Positions 1 through 5,187 of a stretch of 5,187 bases of DNA are shown here, in pieces. Both the position numbers and the translations under genes were made by a program. The notes under the pieces were generated by a model. That model was not told the DNA's origin and searched no databases. It saw only the letters and a list, made by a program, of their open reading frames with translations. This DNA is from Methanoculleus sp. (GTDB taxonomy: Archaea; Halobacteriota; Methanomicrobia; Methanomicrobiales; Methanoculleaceae): positions 1-5,187 of the forward strand of contig JALNXI010000161.1 in assembly GCA_023230425.1 (NCBI GenBank). The letters run 5' to 3'. How positions within the stretch are numbered: the first letter of the stretch is position 1; each line of letters opens with the position of its first letter.

Positions 1-332
1 AGTAACTCAGCAACGCAAAACTCAGGAGATCTACCATTCGTGATCAGATATGCGATAGGTTCGATATTAGCACTTGTGGTTTGCCGGCAGGACAAACGAT
101 CCGTTTTTCCGGATATCCGACTCGAAGGGGGCATTCCCCGCCGAAAGGTCCCGACAGCGCACGGCCTGATAGTTCCTCCCCACATGTGTGCTCGTGGCGG
201 TCTGTGAGCAAAGGTCCGGGCTGCGACGCCCCGCACCCCTTTTTCCGGGCGAGAAGTCAAGCACCGCTGCGCAGTTAGAAACTCGAGGGAAAAATAAGTG
301 GTTTTTCGCCGCTATCCGGCGGTCCCCGGCGT
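1..332. other. Stretch without a convincing gene; several short inverted repeats
   Basis: No reading frame here gives a protein-like translation on either strand, and no tRNA, 5S rRNA, SRP RNA or RNase P RNA could be recognised. What can be seen is a series of small inverted repeats. One is a 7-bp stem with one G-U pair (79-85 with 91-97 on the minus strand). Others are a 5-bp stem (99-103 with 110-114) overlapping the 10-bp palindrome at 110-119, a GGGG/CCCC stem (128-131 with 136-139) and the palindrome CACATGTG (181-188). AAAGGTCC occurs twice in direct orientation (144-151 and 210-217), and AACTCAG twice near the left edge (4-10 and 19-25). This could be the 3' untranslated region of the ndk operon, an unassigned RNA gene or decayed sequence. 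Confidence 0.5.
288..321 (-). terminator. Possible terminator after ndk (or a T-rich promoter element)
   Basis: Eleven bases past the ndk stop codon, on the minus strand, is a 5-bp GC stem (CGCCG at 317-321, loop 312-316, CGGCG at 307-311). After an A-run and a short spacer comes TTATTTTT (290-297). Archaeal termination mainly needs a U-rich tract, so this is a plausible end of the ribosomal protein-ndk transcript. The A-run followed by TTATTTTT also loosely resembles a BRE plus TATA box, so it could instead start a leftward transcript. The sequence alone does not decide. Confidence 0.35.
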
Positions 333-782
333 TCACTCGTAGAGGACGGGCTCGTCGATCTTCGAGTATTCAAGAAGTTCGCCGGGCGGGAAGTGGATGC
401 CAAGTTCACGTGCGGCGCTTTCGGGTGAGTCGGATCCGTGGATAACGTTCCTCCCGATGTCGAGAGCGAAGTCGCCGCGGATGGAACCCGGTGCAGCCTC
501 TGCAGGGTTTGTGGCGCCGATCATCATGCGGGCGACTGCGACGGCACCTTTTCCTTCCCAGGCCATCAGGAAGCAGGGGCCGCTCATGATGTAGGTCTTC
601 AGGCCAGGGAAGAAGGGCTTCTCCAGGTGTTCACGGTACTGCTCAATAACCCGTCCCTCGGGGAGAATCTCGAGTTTCGCCCCTGCGAGTTTGAGCCCCT
701 TCGCCTCAAACCGGGAGACGATCTCCCCGACGAGTCCGCGCTGGACGCCGTCGGGCTTGACCATCACAAAGGTGCGATCCAT
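333..782 (-). CDS. ndk: Nucleoside diphosphate kinase
   Basis: A cytoplasmic enzyme that moves the gamma-phosphate of ATP onto NDPs by a phosphohistidine ping-pong mechanism, balancing the NTP and dNTP pools. The 149-residue product has the usual length for a short-form NDK. It carries all the expected active-site residues at canonical positions: Lys9 in KPDGVQRG, Tyr49, Arg85, Thr91, Arg102, Asn112, the phosphorylated His115 in NVIHGSDS, and Glu126. The ATG start lies 6 bp after the rpl24e stop, with GAGTGATC just upstream serving as a Shine-Dalgarno-like site. It is the last gene of the rpl7ae-rps28e-rpl24e-ndk operon, an order widespread in euryarchaea. It probably relies on the promoter ahead of rpl7ae, since the short gaps leave no room for another. 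The enzyme appears intact, with nothing odd in its sequence. Confidence 0.97.
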   Translation of the reverse strand: MDRTFVMVKPDGVQRGLVGEIVSRFEAKGLKLAGAKLEILPEGRVIEQYREHLEKPFFPGLKTYIMSGPCFLMAWEGKGAVAVARMMIGATNPAEAAPGSIRGDFALDIGRNVIHGSDSPESAARELGIHFPPGELLEYSKIDEPVLYE

Positions 783-788
783 ACAGGA

Positions 789-980
789 TCACTCTTTGCC
801 GCGGGCCTTCCGTCCGGCCGCGGTCCACTCGACCCGGCGTGGCACCCGGCCGAGTTTATAGTTGTTCTGGCACTTGCTGCTGCAGAAGTAGTAGACAGTC
901 CCGTCCCTCTTGACGAACATCTTGCCGGTGCCGGGCTCCAGCGGCTCTCCACAGAAAGTGCAGATGTATCTGTCGACCAT
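789..980 (-). CDS. rpl24e: Large ribosomal subunit protein eL24 (L24e)
   Basis: A small 50S subunit protein of the archaeal/eukaryotic type, 63 residues, matching the short archaeal form that consists almost only of the zinc-binding domain. The zinc ligands are Cys7 and Cys10 (CTFC) and Cys33 and Cys37 (CSSKC), a treble-clef-like C2-C2 arrangement. The C-terminal tail is basic (RRVEW, then RKARGKE), as expected for rRNA contact. The ATG follows the rps28e stop by only 2 bp, and GAGGCGG within the end of rps28e gives the ribosome binding site, so translation is probably coupled. It lies between rps28e and ndk in the conserved archaeal cluster. Confidence 0.96.
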   Translation of the reverse strand: MVDRYICTFCGEPLEPGTGKMFVKRDGTVYYFCSSKCQNNYKLGRVPRRVEWTAAGRKARGKE

Positions 981-982
981 GG

Positions 983-1192
983 TTACCGCCTCGAGAGTTT
1001 CTTGGCTTCACGCTCGGTCTCGAGCAGCGAGAGGATGTCTCCCTCCCTGATGGGGCCCACGGTGTTGCGGGTGATGATCCGCCCCTTGTTCGGGCCATCG
1101 AGGACCCGGCACTTCACCTGCTGGGCTTCGCCATGCATGCCGGTCATGCCGATGACCTCTATGACTTCTGCGGGCGTTCCGTCGTTTGCCAT
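983..1192 (-). CDS. rps28e: Small ribosomal subunit protein eS28 (S28e)
   Basis: A 30S subunit protein found in archaea and eukaryotes but not bacteria. It is a small OB-fold beta-barrel near the mRNA exit side of the subunit. The 69-residue product shows the family signatures: PAEVIEVIGMTGMHGEAQQV at the N-terminus, KCRVLDG, then the conserved RNTVGPIREGDIL block and the ETEREA C-terminus. The ATG start is supported by GAGGAG at 1199-1204, six bases upstream, which overlaps the rpl7ae stop codon. It is the second gene of the operon, 10 bp after rpl7ae. Length and motifs are typical. Confidence 0.96.
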   Translation of the reverse strand: MANDGTPAEVIEVIGMTGMHGEAQQVKCRVLDGPNKGRIITRNTVGPIREGDILSLLETEREAKKLSRR

Positions 1193-1202
1193 GTCTAACT
1201 CC

Positions 1203-1571
1203 TCACGCTCTCAGTGCAGCTATCTGCTTCACGATCTCTTCGACGAGGTCCTTTGCCTTGCCGGACTTGACGATAGCGGCGGCTGCCGAGCCGACCTCGA
1301 GGCCGCTCGCGGAACCGATATCGTTCTGCTTCGTGATGTAGACAAAAGGAATCTGCTTCTCTTCGCAGAGAGGCGGCAGATGCATTACAATTTCTTCGGG
1401 CTCAACGTCCGAACCTATGAGAACCAGCTGGGCGATGTTTCGCTCGACTGCTTTTGTTGCCTCGTTGGACCCTTTCTTCACCTTACCAGTGTCTCTGGCT
1501 ATTTCAAGGGCTTCAAGGGCCTTATTCTGGATCTCTTCCGGAATCTCGAATTTTACATATGCCTTTGCCAT
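1203..1571 (-). CDS. rpl7ae: Ribosomal protein eL8/L7Ae, K-turn binding
   Basis: A kink-turn RNA-binding protein with several roles in archaea. It is part of the 50S subunit, it is the core protein that nucleates box C/D and H/ACA guide RNPs, and it is reported as a subunit of archaeal RNase P. The 122-residue product has the L7Ae/L30e fold signatures: KKGSNEATKAVERN (32-45), whose G-x-N-E-x-T-K contacts the sheared G-A pairs of K-turns; LVLIGSDVEP-E (49-59); and LPPLCEEKQIPFVYI (65-79), followed by the short loop that reads K-turn bases. The ATG has GAGGTGA at 1575-1581 as Shine-Dalgarno. It heads the operon, so its leader governs all four genes (see the promoter and leader entries). Confidence 0.97.
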   Translation of the reverse strand: MAKAYVKFEIPEEIQNKALEALEIARDTGKVKKGSNEATKAVERNIAQLVLIGSDVEPEEIVMHLPPLCEEKQIPFVYITKQNDIGSASGLEVGSAAAAIVKSGKAKDLVEEIVKQIAALRA

Positions 1572-1586
1572 AACTCACCTCTTTCG

Positions 1587-1634
1587 GGAACAGCTCTTTC
1601 TGCTCCGTCATCATTCATCAGTAGCGTAGCTGAT
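1587..1634 (-). promoter_or_regulatory. Structured rpl7ae leader with box D/box C-like motif
   Basis: On the minus strand the leader reads, in order: a 5-bp inverted repeat (ATCAG 1630-1634 with CTGAT 1617-1621); the string CTGA-TGA-ATGATGA (1608-1621), which matches box D, a 3-nt spacer and a perfect box C (RUGAUGA); then a 7-bp stem with one G-U pair (GGAGCAG 1600-1606 with CTGTTCC 1587-1593, loop AAAGAG). The stem ends 5 nt before the Shine-Dalgarno sequence. A closely spaced D'/C' pair is the type of element that folds as a K-loop and binds L7Ae, the product of the first gene downstream. Autoregulation of L7Ae through a leader K-turn has been reported in Sulfolobus. Its operation here is inference, and short TGATGA strings can arise by chance. 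Confidence 0.4.
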
Positions 1635-1665
1635 CGAATGCGCTCTATTATGTCAATAGGTGGAG

Positions 1666-1679
1666 TGATAAATGTTTGT
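1666..1679 (-). promoter_or_regulatory. Probable BRE/TATA promoter of the rpl7ae operon
   Basis: The minus strand reads ACAAACATTTATCA, with a purine-rich CAAAC followed by TTTATC, which fits an archaeal BRE plus TATA box. About 24 nt further, near 1644-1646, the sequence TAGAG offers purines for initiation, giving a leader of about 75 nt. This is the best TATA-like match in the 183-bp gap upstream of rpl7ae. ATAATAG near 1650 is a weaker alternative. Confidence 0.55.
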
Positions 1680-1686
1680 CATTTGG

Positions 1687-1699
1687 CCCCGCTACGGGG
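1687..1699. repeat. Short GC-rich inverted repeat between operons
   Basis: CCCCG and CGGGG enclose a 3-nt loop. The repeat lies about 55 bp past the DUF2298 stop codon and just upstream of the probable rpl7ae TATA box. It has no adjoining T-run on the minus strand, so it does not look like a standard archaeal terminator. It could still mark the 3' end region of the upstream transcript. Confidence 0.3.
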
Positions 1700-1754
1700 G
1701 GATGCGGTTCGGTCATTTTTGCGCCTGGCCGCATGAGCGTGGCCTCTGGTGGTA

Positions 1755-3755
1755 TTATGCAGGTATCCGGTAGATCTGGACTCCCCGGGCATCGTATATG
1801 AGCTCGAGCGCATCTGCCGGGATCGATACCCGGTAGCGGTCGCGCTCTTCGACACCTACGTACAGGAGCGTGGCGTTGTACGCCCGCGCAAGGTCGACGG
1901 TTCGCGACGGCTGCTCGTATATCGTTCGCACATCGGCGCTCCGCTCGCTTATACGCCCTCCGTCTCCCCGCCACATGTATTCGTGGAACGGCATCCCGAT
2001 GATGCCCGGGATCCCGGAAAACGACGATATCCGGGAGTAGTAGGTGTAATCTCCGCCTTCTGCCTCGATGATGATATGGTTCCCCGGGAGATCCCGGAGG
2101 AACGCTATCGCTGCTGCATCCCCCGGGTGCGATCCTTCCAGGTATGCCGCCCCGTCGAGGGTATGGCTCCCGTAACCGAAGTCGACGTTGATCGCAAAGG
2201 GTGCGGCGAGGAGCAGCGCTATGGTCAGGGCCGGCAACGCCTTCTCCATCCCGGCGGGCATGCGTCGGCCTACCCTGACGCTCTGGAGCCACTCCCCGAC
2301 GATGGCAAGGCTTGCCGTCCCCATCAGGATCCAGGCGGGGAGGTAGAACTTGAAGACCGTATTCATCCGGAAATAGGTCTCCCCCATGTTGTCCTTGAGG
2401 TAGATAATCTCGGTAACGAGGACGATCACGAGCCCGAGGATGGCGAGCGTATCGGTGGCCGCAAAGCGGCGGCGGGCAAGAAGATAGACCAGCGGGACGG
2501 CGGCGACGGCCGCGGCCGGGTAGCCGGCGAGCATGAACGGCACCGCGGCGGCGAGGAGGTAGGGGCGTTTCCTGATGTCGGGAGCGCAGGAGGCCACGAG
2601 AACCGCGAGGAAGAACCCGTGGACCAGCAGGAACTCCACCGGCTCCGAAGGTGTCGGGACGATCCCGATCCCCCCGATGCCGGGGCTGTCAAGCTGCAGG
2701 TAGAACGGGAGGTAGGCCGCTATCGCGAGCGGCGGCACCGCCGCAAGCACCATCCAGGACCGCTTTTTGTCCAGCGCAAGGTTCCCATAGCGCCACCAGA
2801 TCAGGAGGCCGAAGACCAGCGTGACCGGGGCGTAAACAAGCACATCCCAGGAGTTGATCCCGGGCATGGACCCGAGGGCGAGGGCGGCAAGCCCGCAGAG
2901 GATCGCCCGTCCCCGCATGGAGAGAATCCCCCACCGCATGTAGGCAAAGACCAGGAGGAAGAGCAGGAACCCCTGGTTGAAGAAACTCATGACGTGCGGA
3001 TGCACATCGCCCCAGAGCATCGAGAAGAGGGGATACTCGTTGATGGTGTTCGCGATCGTCCGGGTGCTTCCCCAGAGGACGTCGAACCATGCGTCCCCGA
3101 TAGCGATATGATAGATCGCTGATGGATTCGGTATGAAGAGCGCAAGCACCGGGAGCCACCGGTAGCGGTCGAGGAGGAGATGCCCGAGGGCGTAGAGCGA
3201 GACGACGGCAAGGCCGAGCACGGTCGGGAGGACGAGGTTGAACGTGACTGTCGAAGACACCCCCGACGCAAGCCCGAGCACCCCGCTCATCCAGTAGCCG
3301 ATGTAGTAATAGACGTCCAGCGTCCCCCCCGCATACCAGGGGTCGAGCGGCGGGACGATAGGTTGCCGCATGATCGACGCGATGAACGCGTGGTCCATGA
3401 ACTTCTCGGCGTAGGAGATGGTCGGGTTGATCCAGCGCACCTCGAGCATGAAGAGGAAGGGGACCAGGAAGGCGAGGTCCCAGGGAAGTGCAGGCCGCAG
3501 GCGCTCCCTCGTGTAGAATCCCCGCGACCCGGCGAGGACGATCGCGGCGAGAAACGGCAGAAGCGCGAGCCAGATGGGAAGGCCCAGAAGCCCGCAGTAC
3601 CAGGACAGAAGCGTGAAGAGGAGGACCGATGCCGGGTATGCGGCCGCCGCCGCAAGGCTGCCGAGGGTGCGGTCGAGCGCCGGCCATGTGCCGAGCTGGA
3701 GCGCTTTGATGACGGCAAGCCAGAGCAGCACGGGGCCGATGAATTCACCCGCCAA
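1755..3755 (-). CDS. DUF2298 (Chlor_Arch_YYY) polytopic membrane protein
   Basis: A 666-residue, strongly hydrophobic protein of the DUF2298/Chlor_Arch_YYY family found in archaea and Chloroflexi; the function is not established. The signature triple tyrosine is at 149-151 (DVYYYIGYW). Other conserved-looking parts are SYAEKFMDHAF (114-124), INEYPLFSMLWGDVHPH (238-254) and DNMGETYFRMNTVFKFY (455-471). Roughly 12 to 16 membrane segments span residues 5 to 521, and a polar, presumably extracytoplasmic tail follows (525-666). The layout, with acidic residues near the first loops and a soluble C-terminal part, recalls GT-C glycosyltransferases that use polyprenyl-phosphate sugars; this is inference. 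The start is TTG at 3755, supported by AGGAGG (3762-3767) six bases upstream. The gene overlaps the end of the UPF0104 gene by 11 bp, which implies coupled translation. A transporter or other membrane role remains possible. Confidence 0.88.
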   Translation of the reverse strand: MAGEFIGPVLLWLAVIKALQLGTWPALDRTLGSLAAAAAYPASVLLFTLLSWYCGLLGLPIWLALLPFLAAIVLAGSRGFYTRERLRPALPWDLAFLVPFLFMLEVRWINPTISYAEKFMDHAFIASIMRQPIVPPLDPWYAGGTLDVYYYIGYWMSGVLGLASGVSSTVTFNLVLPTVLGLAVVSLYALGHLLLDRYRWLPVLALFIPNPSAIYHIAIGDAWFDVLWGSTRTIANTINEYPLFSMLWGDVHPHVMSFFNQGFLLFLLVFAYMRWGILSMRGRAILCGLAALALGSMPGINSWDVLVYAPVTLVFGLLIWWRYGNLALDKKRSWMVLAAVPPLAIAAYLPFYLQLDSPGIGGIGIVPTPSEPVEFLLVHGFFLAVLVASCAPDIRKRPYLLAAAVPFMLAGYPAAAVAAVPLVYLLARRRFAATDTLAILGLVIVLVTEIIYLKDNMGETYFRMNTVFKFYLPAWILMGTASLAIVGEWLQSVRVGRRMPAGMEKALPALTIALLLAAPFAINVDFGYGSHTLDGAAYLEGSHPGDAAAIAFLRDLPGNHIIIEAEGGDYTYYSRISSFSGIPGIIGMPFHEYMWRGDGGRISERSADVRTIYEQPSRTVDLARAYNATLLYVGVEERDRYRVSIPADALELIYDARGVQIYRIPA

Positions 3756-4725
3756 ACGTCTCCTCCTTCTCGATCTCCCTCTTAAAGACTCTCTTCAGGA
3801 GGTCCATCGACCAGTCGCCGAAGTAGTAGATCGACCCGACGCCCCCGACGAGCGTGACCATGTTCTTAACCAGGTGGTCGATGACCGCGATCAGCGTCGC
3901 CGTGGCTGCCGGCGTTCCCGCGAGCCCGAAGGTCAGCGCGAGCGCGAGTTCGTAGGTCCCCACTCCACCGGGGGTGAGGGGCACCGCCTTGACGAGGTTG
4001 CCGATGACGATAGCGAGGACGACAATACCGAACGGGACCGGCTCCTGGAACATCAGGACGACCGCGAAGCAGACCAGCACGTCGACGAGCCATATGAGGA
4101 GCGATGATCCGCTGAGCACAACGAGTGCCCGGGGGTTGAGGGAGGCCCGTTTCACTTCGTCGAGCATCCTCTGGACGGCAACGACGATCCGGTTCTCGGA
4201 CTTCATCCTGCCCGACCAGAGGAGCATGGCAAAGAAGATGCCTCCTGCGGCGAGGGGAACGATGATGGCCGTGATGAACCAGTCGGGGACGGCGAGGACA
4301 GCGAGGACGAACGGGAGCGCCACGGCACCAAGCACCGCGATCATCAGGATATCGAAGACGCGCTCGACGATGAGGGACGAGAATCCCTGCGAGTAAGTGG
4401 CGTCGTCCTCGTGTTTGAGGATGAGCATCCGCACGAAGTCGCCGAGACGTGCGGGAACGATGAGGTTTGCTGTCTGGGATATGAAGATGCAGGCGGTCGA
4501 GAACCAGAGGTTCTTATAGATGCCAAGTCCCCGCAGGATGAACCGGTATCTGAATCCCCGAAGGATCCAGGCAACAACGCAGATTCCGACGGCGGCAAAG
4601 AGGAAGGGTATCACGGCATGCTCGAGCGTCAGCAGGAGGTCGTCCCATACGCGATAGAGCATGTAGGTGATGATCCCGATCGCGATCAGGGTGGGGATGA
4701 CGACCGCGCTAACCTTTTTCCACAT
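3745..4725 (-). CDS. UPF0104 / LPG-synthase-type transmembrane protein (AglD C-terminal-like)
   Basis: A polytopic membrane protein of the lysylphosphatidylglycerol synthase TM-region family (PF03706, UPF0104), 326 residues from the ATG chosen here. Family motifs are N-L-I-V-P-A-R-L-G-D (87-96), ERVFD (121-125) and PLTPGGVGTYE (249-259), together with about eight hydrophobic segments. It lacks the soluble aminoacyl-transfer domain of bacterial MprF, so lysine transfer to lipid is unlikely. In Haloferax AglD a domain of this family is fused behind a family 2 glycosyltransferase. Here the two are neighbouring genes that overlap by 17 bp (4709-4725), which suggests a shared step, perhaps handling or flipping a polyprenyl-phosphate sugar (inference). 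A TTG at 4749 would add 8 residues, but the ATG at 4725 has GGTGG nearby and leads straight into the first membrane helix. The C-terminus is charged and overlaps the DUF2298 start. Confidence 0.88.
   Translation of the reverse strand: MWKKVSAVVIPTLIAIGIITYMLYRVWDDLLLTLEHAVIPFLFAAVGICVVAWILRGFRYRFILRGLGIYKNLWFSTACIFISQTANLIVPARLGDFVRMLILKHEDDATYSQGFSSLIVERVFDILMIAVLGAVALPFVLAVLAVPDWFITAIIVPLAAGGIFFAMLLWSGRMKSENRIVVAVQRMLDEVKRASLNPRALVVLSGSSLLIWLVDVLVCFAVVLMFQEPVPFGIVVLAIVIGNLVKAVPLTPGGVGTYELALALTFGLAGTPAATATLIAVIDHLVKNMVTLVGGVGSIYYFGDWSMDLLKRVFKREIEKEETFGG
3762..3767 (-). promoter_or_regulatory. Shine-Dalgarno sequence fixing a TTG start
   Basis: AGGAGG lies six bases before TTG at 3753-3755, inside the last codons of the UPF0104 gene. 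This strong site is the reason to accept TTG as the DUF2298 start and an 11-bp gene overlap. Confidence 0.75.
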
Positions 4726-5187
4726 GGAGCCGCCACCAGAGATGCACAACCGCCGAGCCCATCTCGACGACGTCTTTCCTGCGCACAGTCGTCCCCTCTC
4801 CCTGCCGCCATCGCACGGGAAACTCCTGTATACGGTACCCGTTCCTCTGTGCCCGCACGAGCACCTCGGTGTCCCAGAACCAGTGATCCGCGGTCACCGA
4901 CGGGAGCAGATCGAGAAGGCGGTCACGCCGAAACGCCTTGAACCCGCACTGGTGGTCGTAAAGCGAGCTCCCGAGGATCGTCCTGACGAGCGTGTTGTAA
5001 CCGCGGCTCGCGATCTCCCTCCCGCCGCTCCGGTTGATAACGCTTTCGGGGAGGAGGCGGGAGCCTGTTGCGATATCGTAGCCGTCCCGGATGGCGCCGA
5101 TCAACTCATCGAGGTGCTGCATATCGGTGGCGAGGTCGACGTCGTAGTAGCAGACGATCGACCCTTCCGCTCCGGTAAACGCACGGT
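4709..5187 (-). CDS. Family 2 glycosyltransferase, polyprenyl-phosphate-sugar synthase type (5' end missing)
   Basis: The C-terminal 158 residues of a cytoplasmic GT-A fold glycosyltransferase similar to dolichol-phosphate mannose/glucose synthases. The N-terminus lies beyond the right edge, and compared with the usual length roughly 70 to 100 residues are missing. The frame is open from 5185. Visible motifs, numbered from the first full codon, are the metal-binding DXD in YYDVDLATD (Asp15 and Asp17), TGSR (40-43), the acceptor-side block DHQCGFKAF (77-85), WDTEVLVRA (104-112) and EFPVRW (121-126). The likely reaction is transfer of a hexose from a nucleotide sugar to a polyprenyl phosphate; the sugar cannot be told from sequence. 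It ends at TAG 4709-4711, 17 bp inside the UPF0104 gene. The first internal ATG (5122) lies after the DXD motif and cannot be the true start. Confidence 0.92.
   Translation of the reverse strand, partial: RAFTGAEGSIVCYYDVDLATDMQHLDELIGAIRDGYDIATGSRLLPESVINRSGGREIASRGYNTLVRTILGSSLYDHQCGFKAFRRDRLLDLLPSVTADHWFWDTEVLVRAQRNGYRIQEFPVRWRQGEGTTVRRKDVVEMGSAVVHLWWRLHVEKG

Noticed and set aside
195..225. Plus-strand GAGCAAAGGTCCGGGCTGC, which resembles the RNase P RNA conserved region I
   Set aside because: It has an extra base relative to the conserved string, no partner region (ACAGAA-type) is seen before ndk, and a full RNase P RNA would have to run antisense through ndk.
1..280. SRP RNA or tRNA in the left region
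   Set aside because: The GGAAGGGAGCAGC-type motif of SRP helix 8 is absent. The only T-loop-like string (GGTTCGA at 58-64) has no matching cloverleaf arms.
67..336. Minus-strand frame of 89 codons starting at a GTG that overlaps the ndk stop
   Set aside because: The GTGA overlap is attractive, but the product is Arg/Ser-rich without any recognisable fold or motif and runs through the inverted repeats. It reads as non-coding sequence.
1700..1735. TTTTT run and weak TGCG/CGCA stem after the DUF2298 stop as a terminator
   Set aside because: The T-run is on the plus strand, so it reads as an A-run in the transcript direction and the 4-bp stem is too weak.
438..1736. Long plus-strand frame across ndk and the ribosomal genes
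   Set aside because: It is antisense to four clearly conserved genes and its product shows no domain. Long antisense frames are expected in GC-rich DNA.
1648..2292. Minus-strand frame of 214 codons reaching into the intergenic region
   Set aside because: It lies out of frame within the DUF2298 C-terminal coding sequence, and its Arg/Pro-rich product resembles a frameshifted translation.
1749..3122. Long plus-strand frame opposite the DUF2298 gene
   Set aside because: The product is a highly charged low-complexity protein, the usual shadow of a hydrophobic gene on the other strand.
1..5187. CRISPR array, insertion sequence or phage genes
   Set aside because: No regularly spaced repeats, transposase or integrase motifs or terminal inverted repeats were seen. 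All genes are co-directional and of housekeeping or surface-glycan type.

Overview
The window is from an archaeon. The block at 333-1571 encodes three ribosomal proteins of the archaeal/eukaryotic type (eL8/L7Ae, eS28, eL24) followed by nucleoside diphosphate kinase, an order common in Euryarchaeota. The DNA is GC-rich, and the DUF2298 membrane protein and the protein sequences in general resemble methanogens of the order Methanomicrobiales (Methanoculleus-like). That placement rests on my recall of the families, not on a search. All seven supported genes lie on the minus strand, so transcription runs from right to left.

Right part (5187 to 1755): three overlapping genes form one translational unit. 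They are a family 2 glycosyltransferase cut by the window edge (4709-5187), a UPF0104/LPG-synthase-type membrane protein (3745-4725) and a 666-residue DUF2298 polytopic membrane protein (1755-3755). The overlaps are 17 and 11 bp. The likely theme is synthesis, membrane passage and extracytoplasmic transfer of a lipid-linked sugar, for a glycoprotein or other surface glycan. The final acceptor cannot be read from the sequence.

Middle (1572-1754): a 183-bp intergenic region. It holds a probable BRE/TATA promoter for the ribosomal operon and a leader of about 75 nt. The leader carries a box D/box C-like motif and a 7-bp hairpin just before the Shine-Dalgarno sequence. L7Ae is itself the K-turn binding protein, so this leader is a candidate autoregulatory site.

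Left-middle (1571 to 333): rpl7ae, rps28e, rpl24e and ndk, tightly packed with gaps of 10, 2 and 6 bp. This is a translation and nucleotide-supply operon.

Left end (1-332): no convincing gene. It holds a small hairpin and a T-rich tract just after ndk, which could be a terminator or possibly a promoter for something leftward. Further left is a run of short inverted repeats that might be a structured RNA, which I could not assign to any known family. infB, a frequent next gene after ndk in euryarchaea, is not present here.
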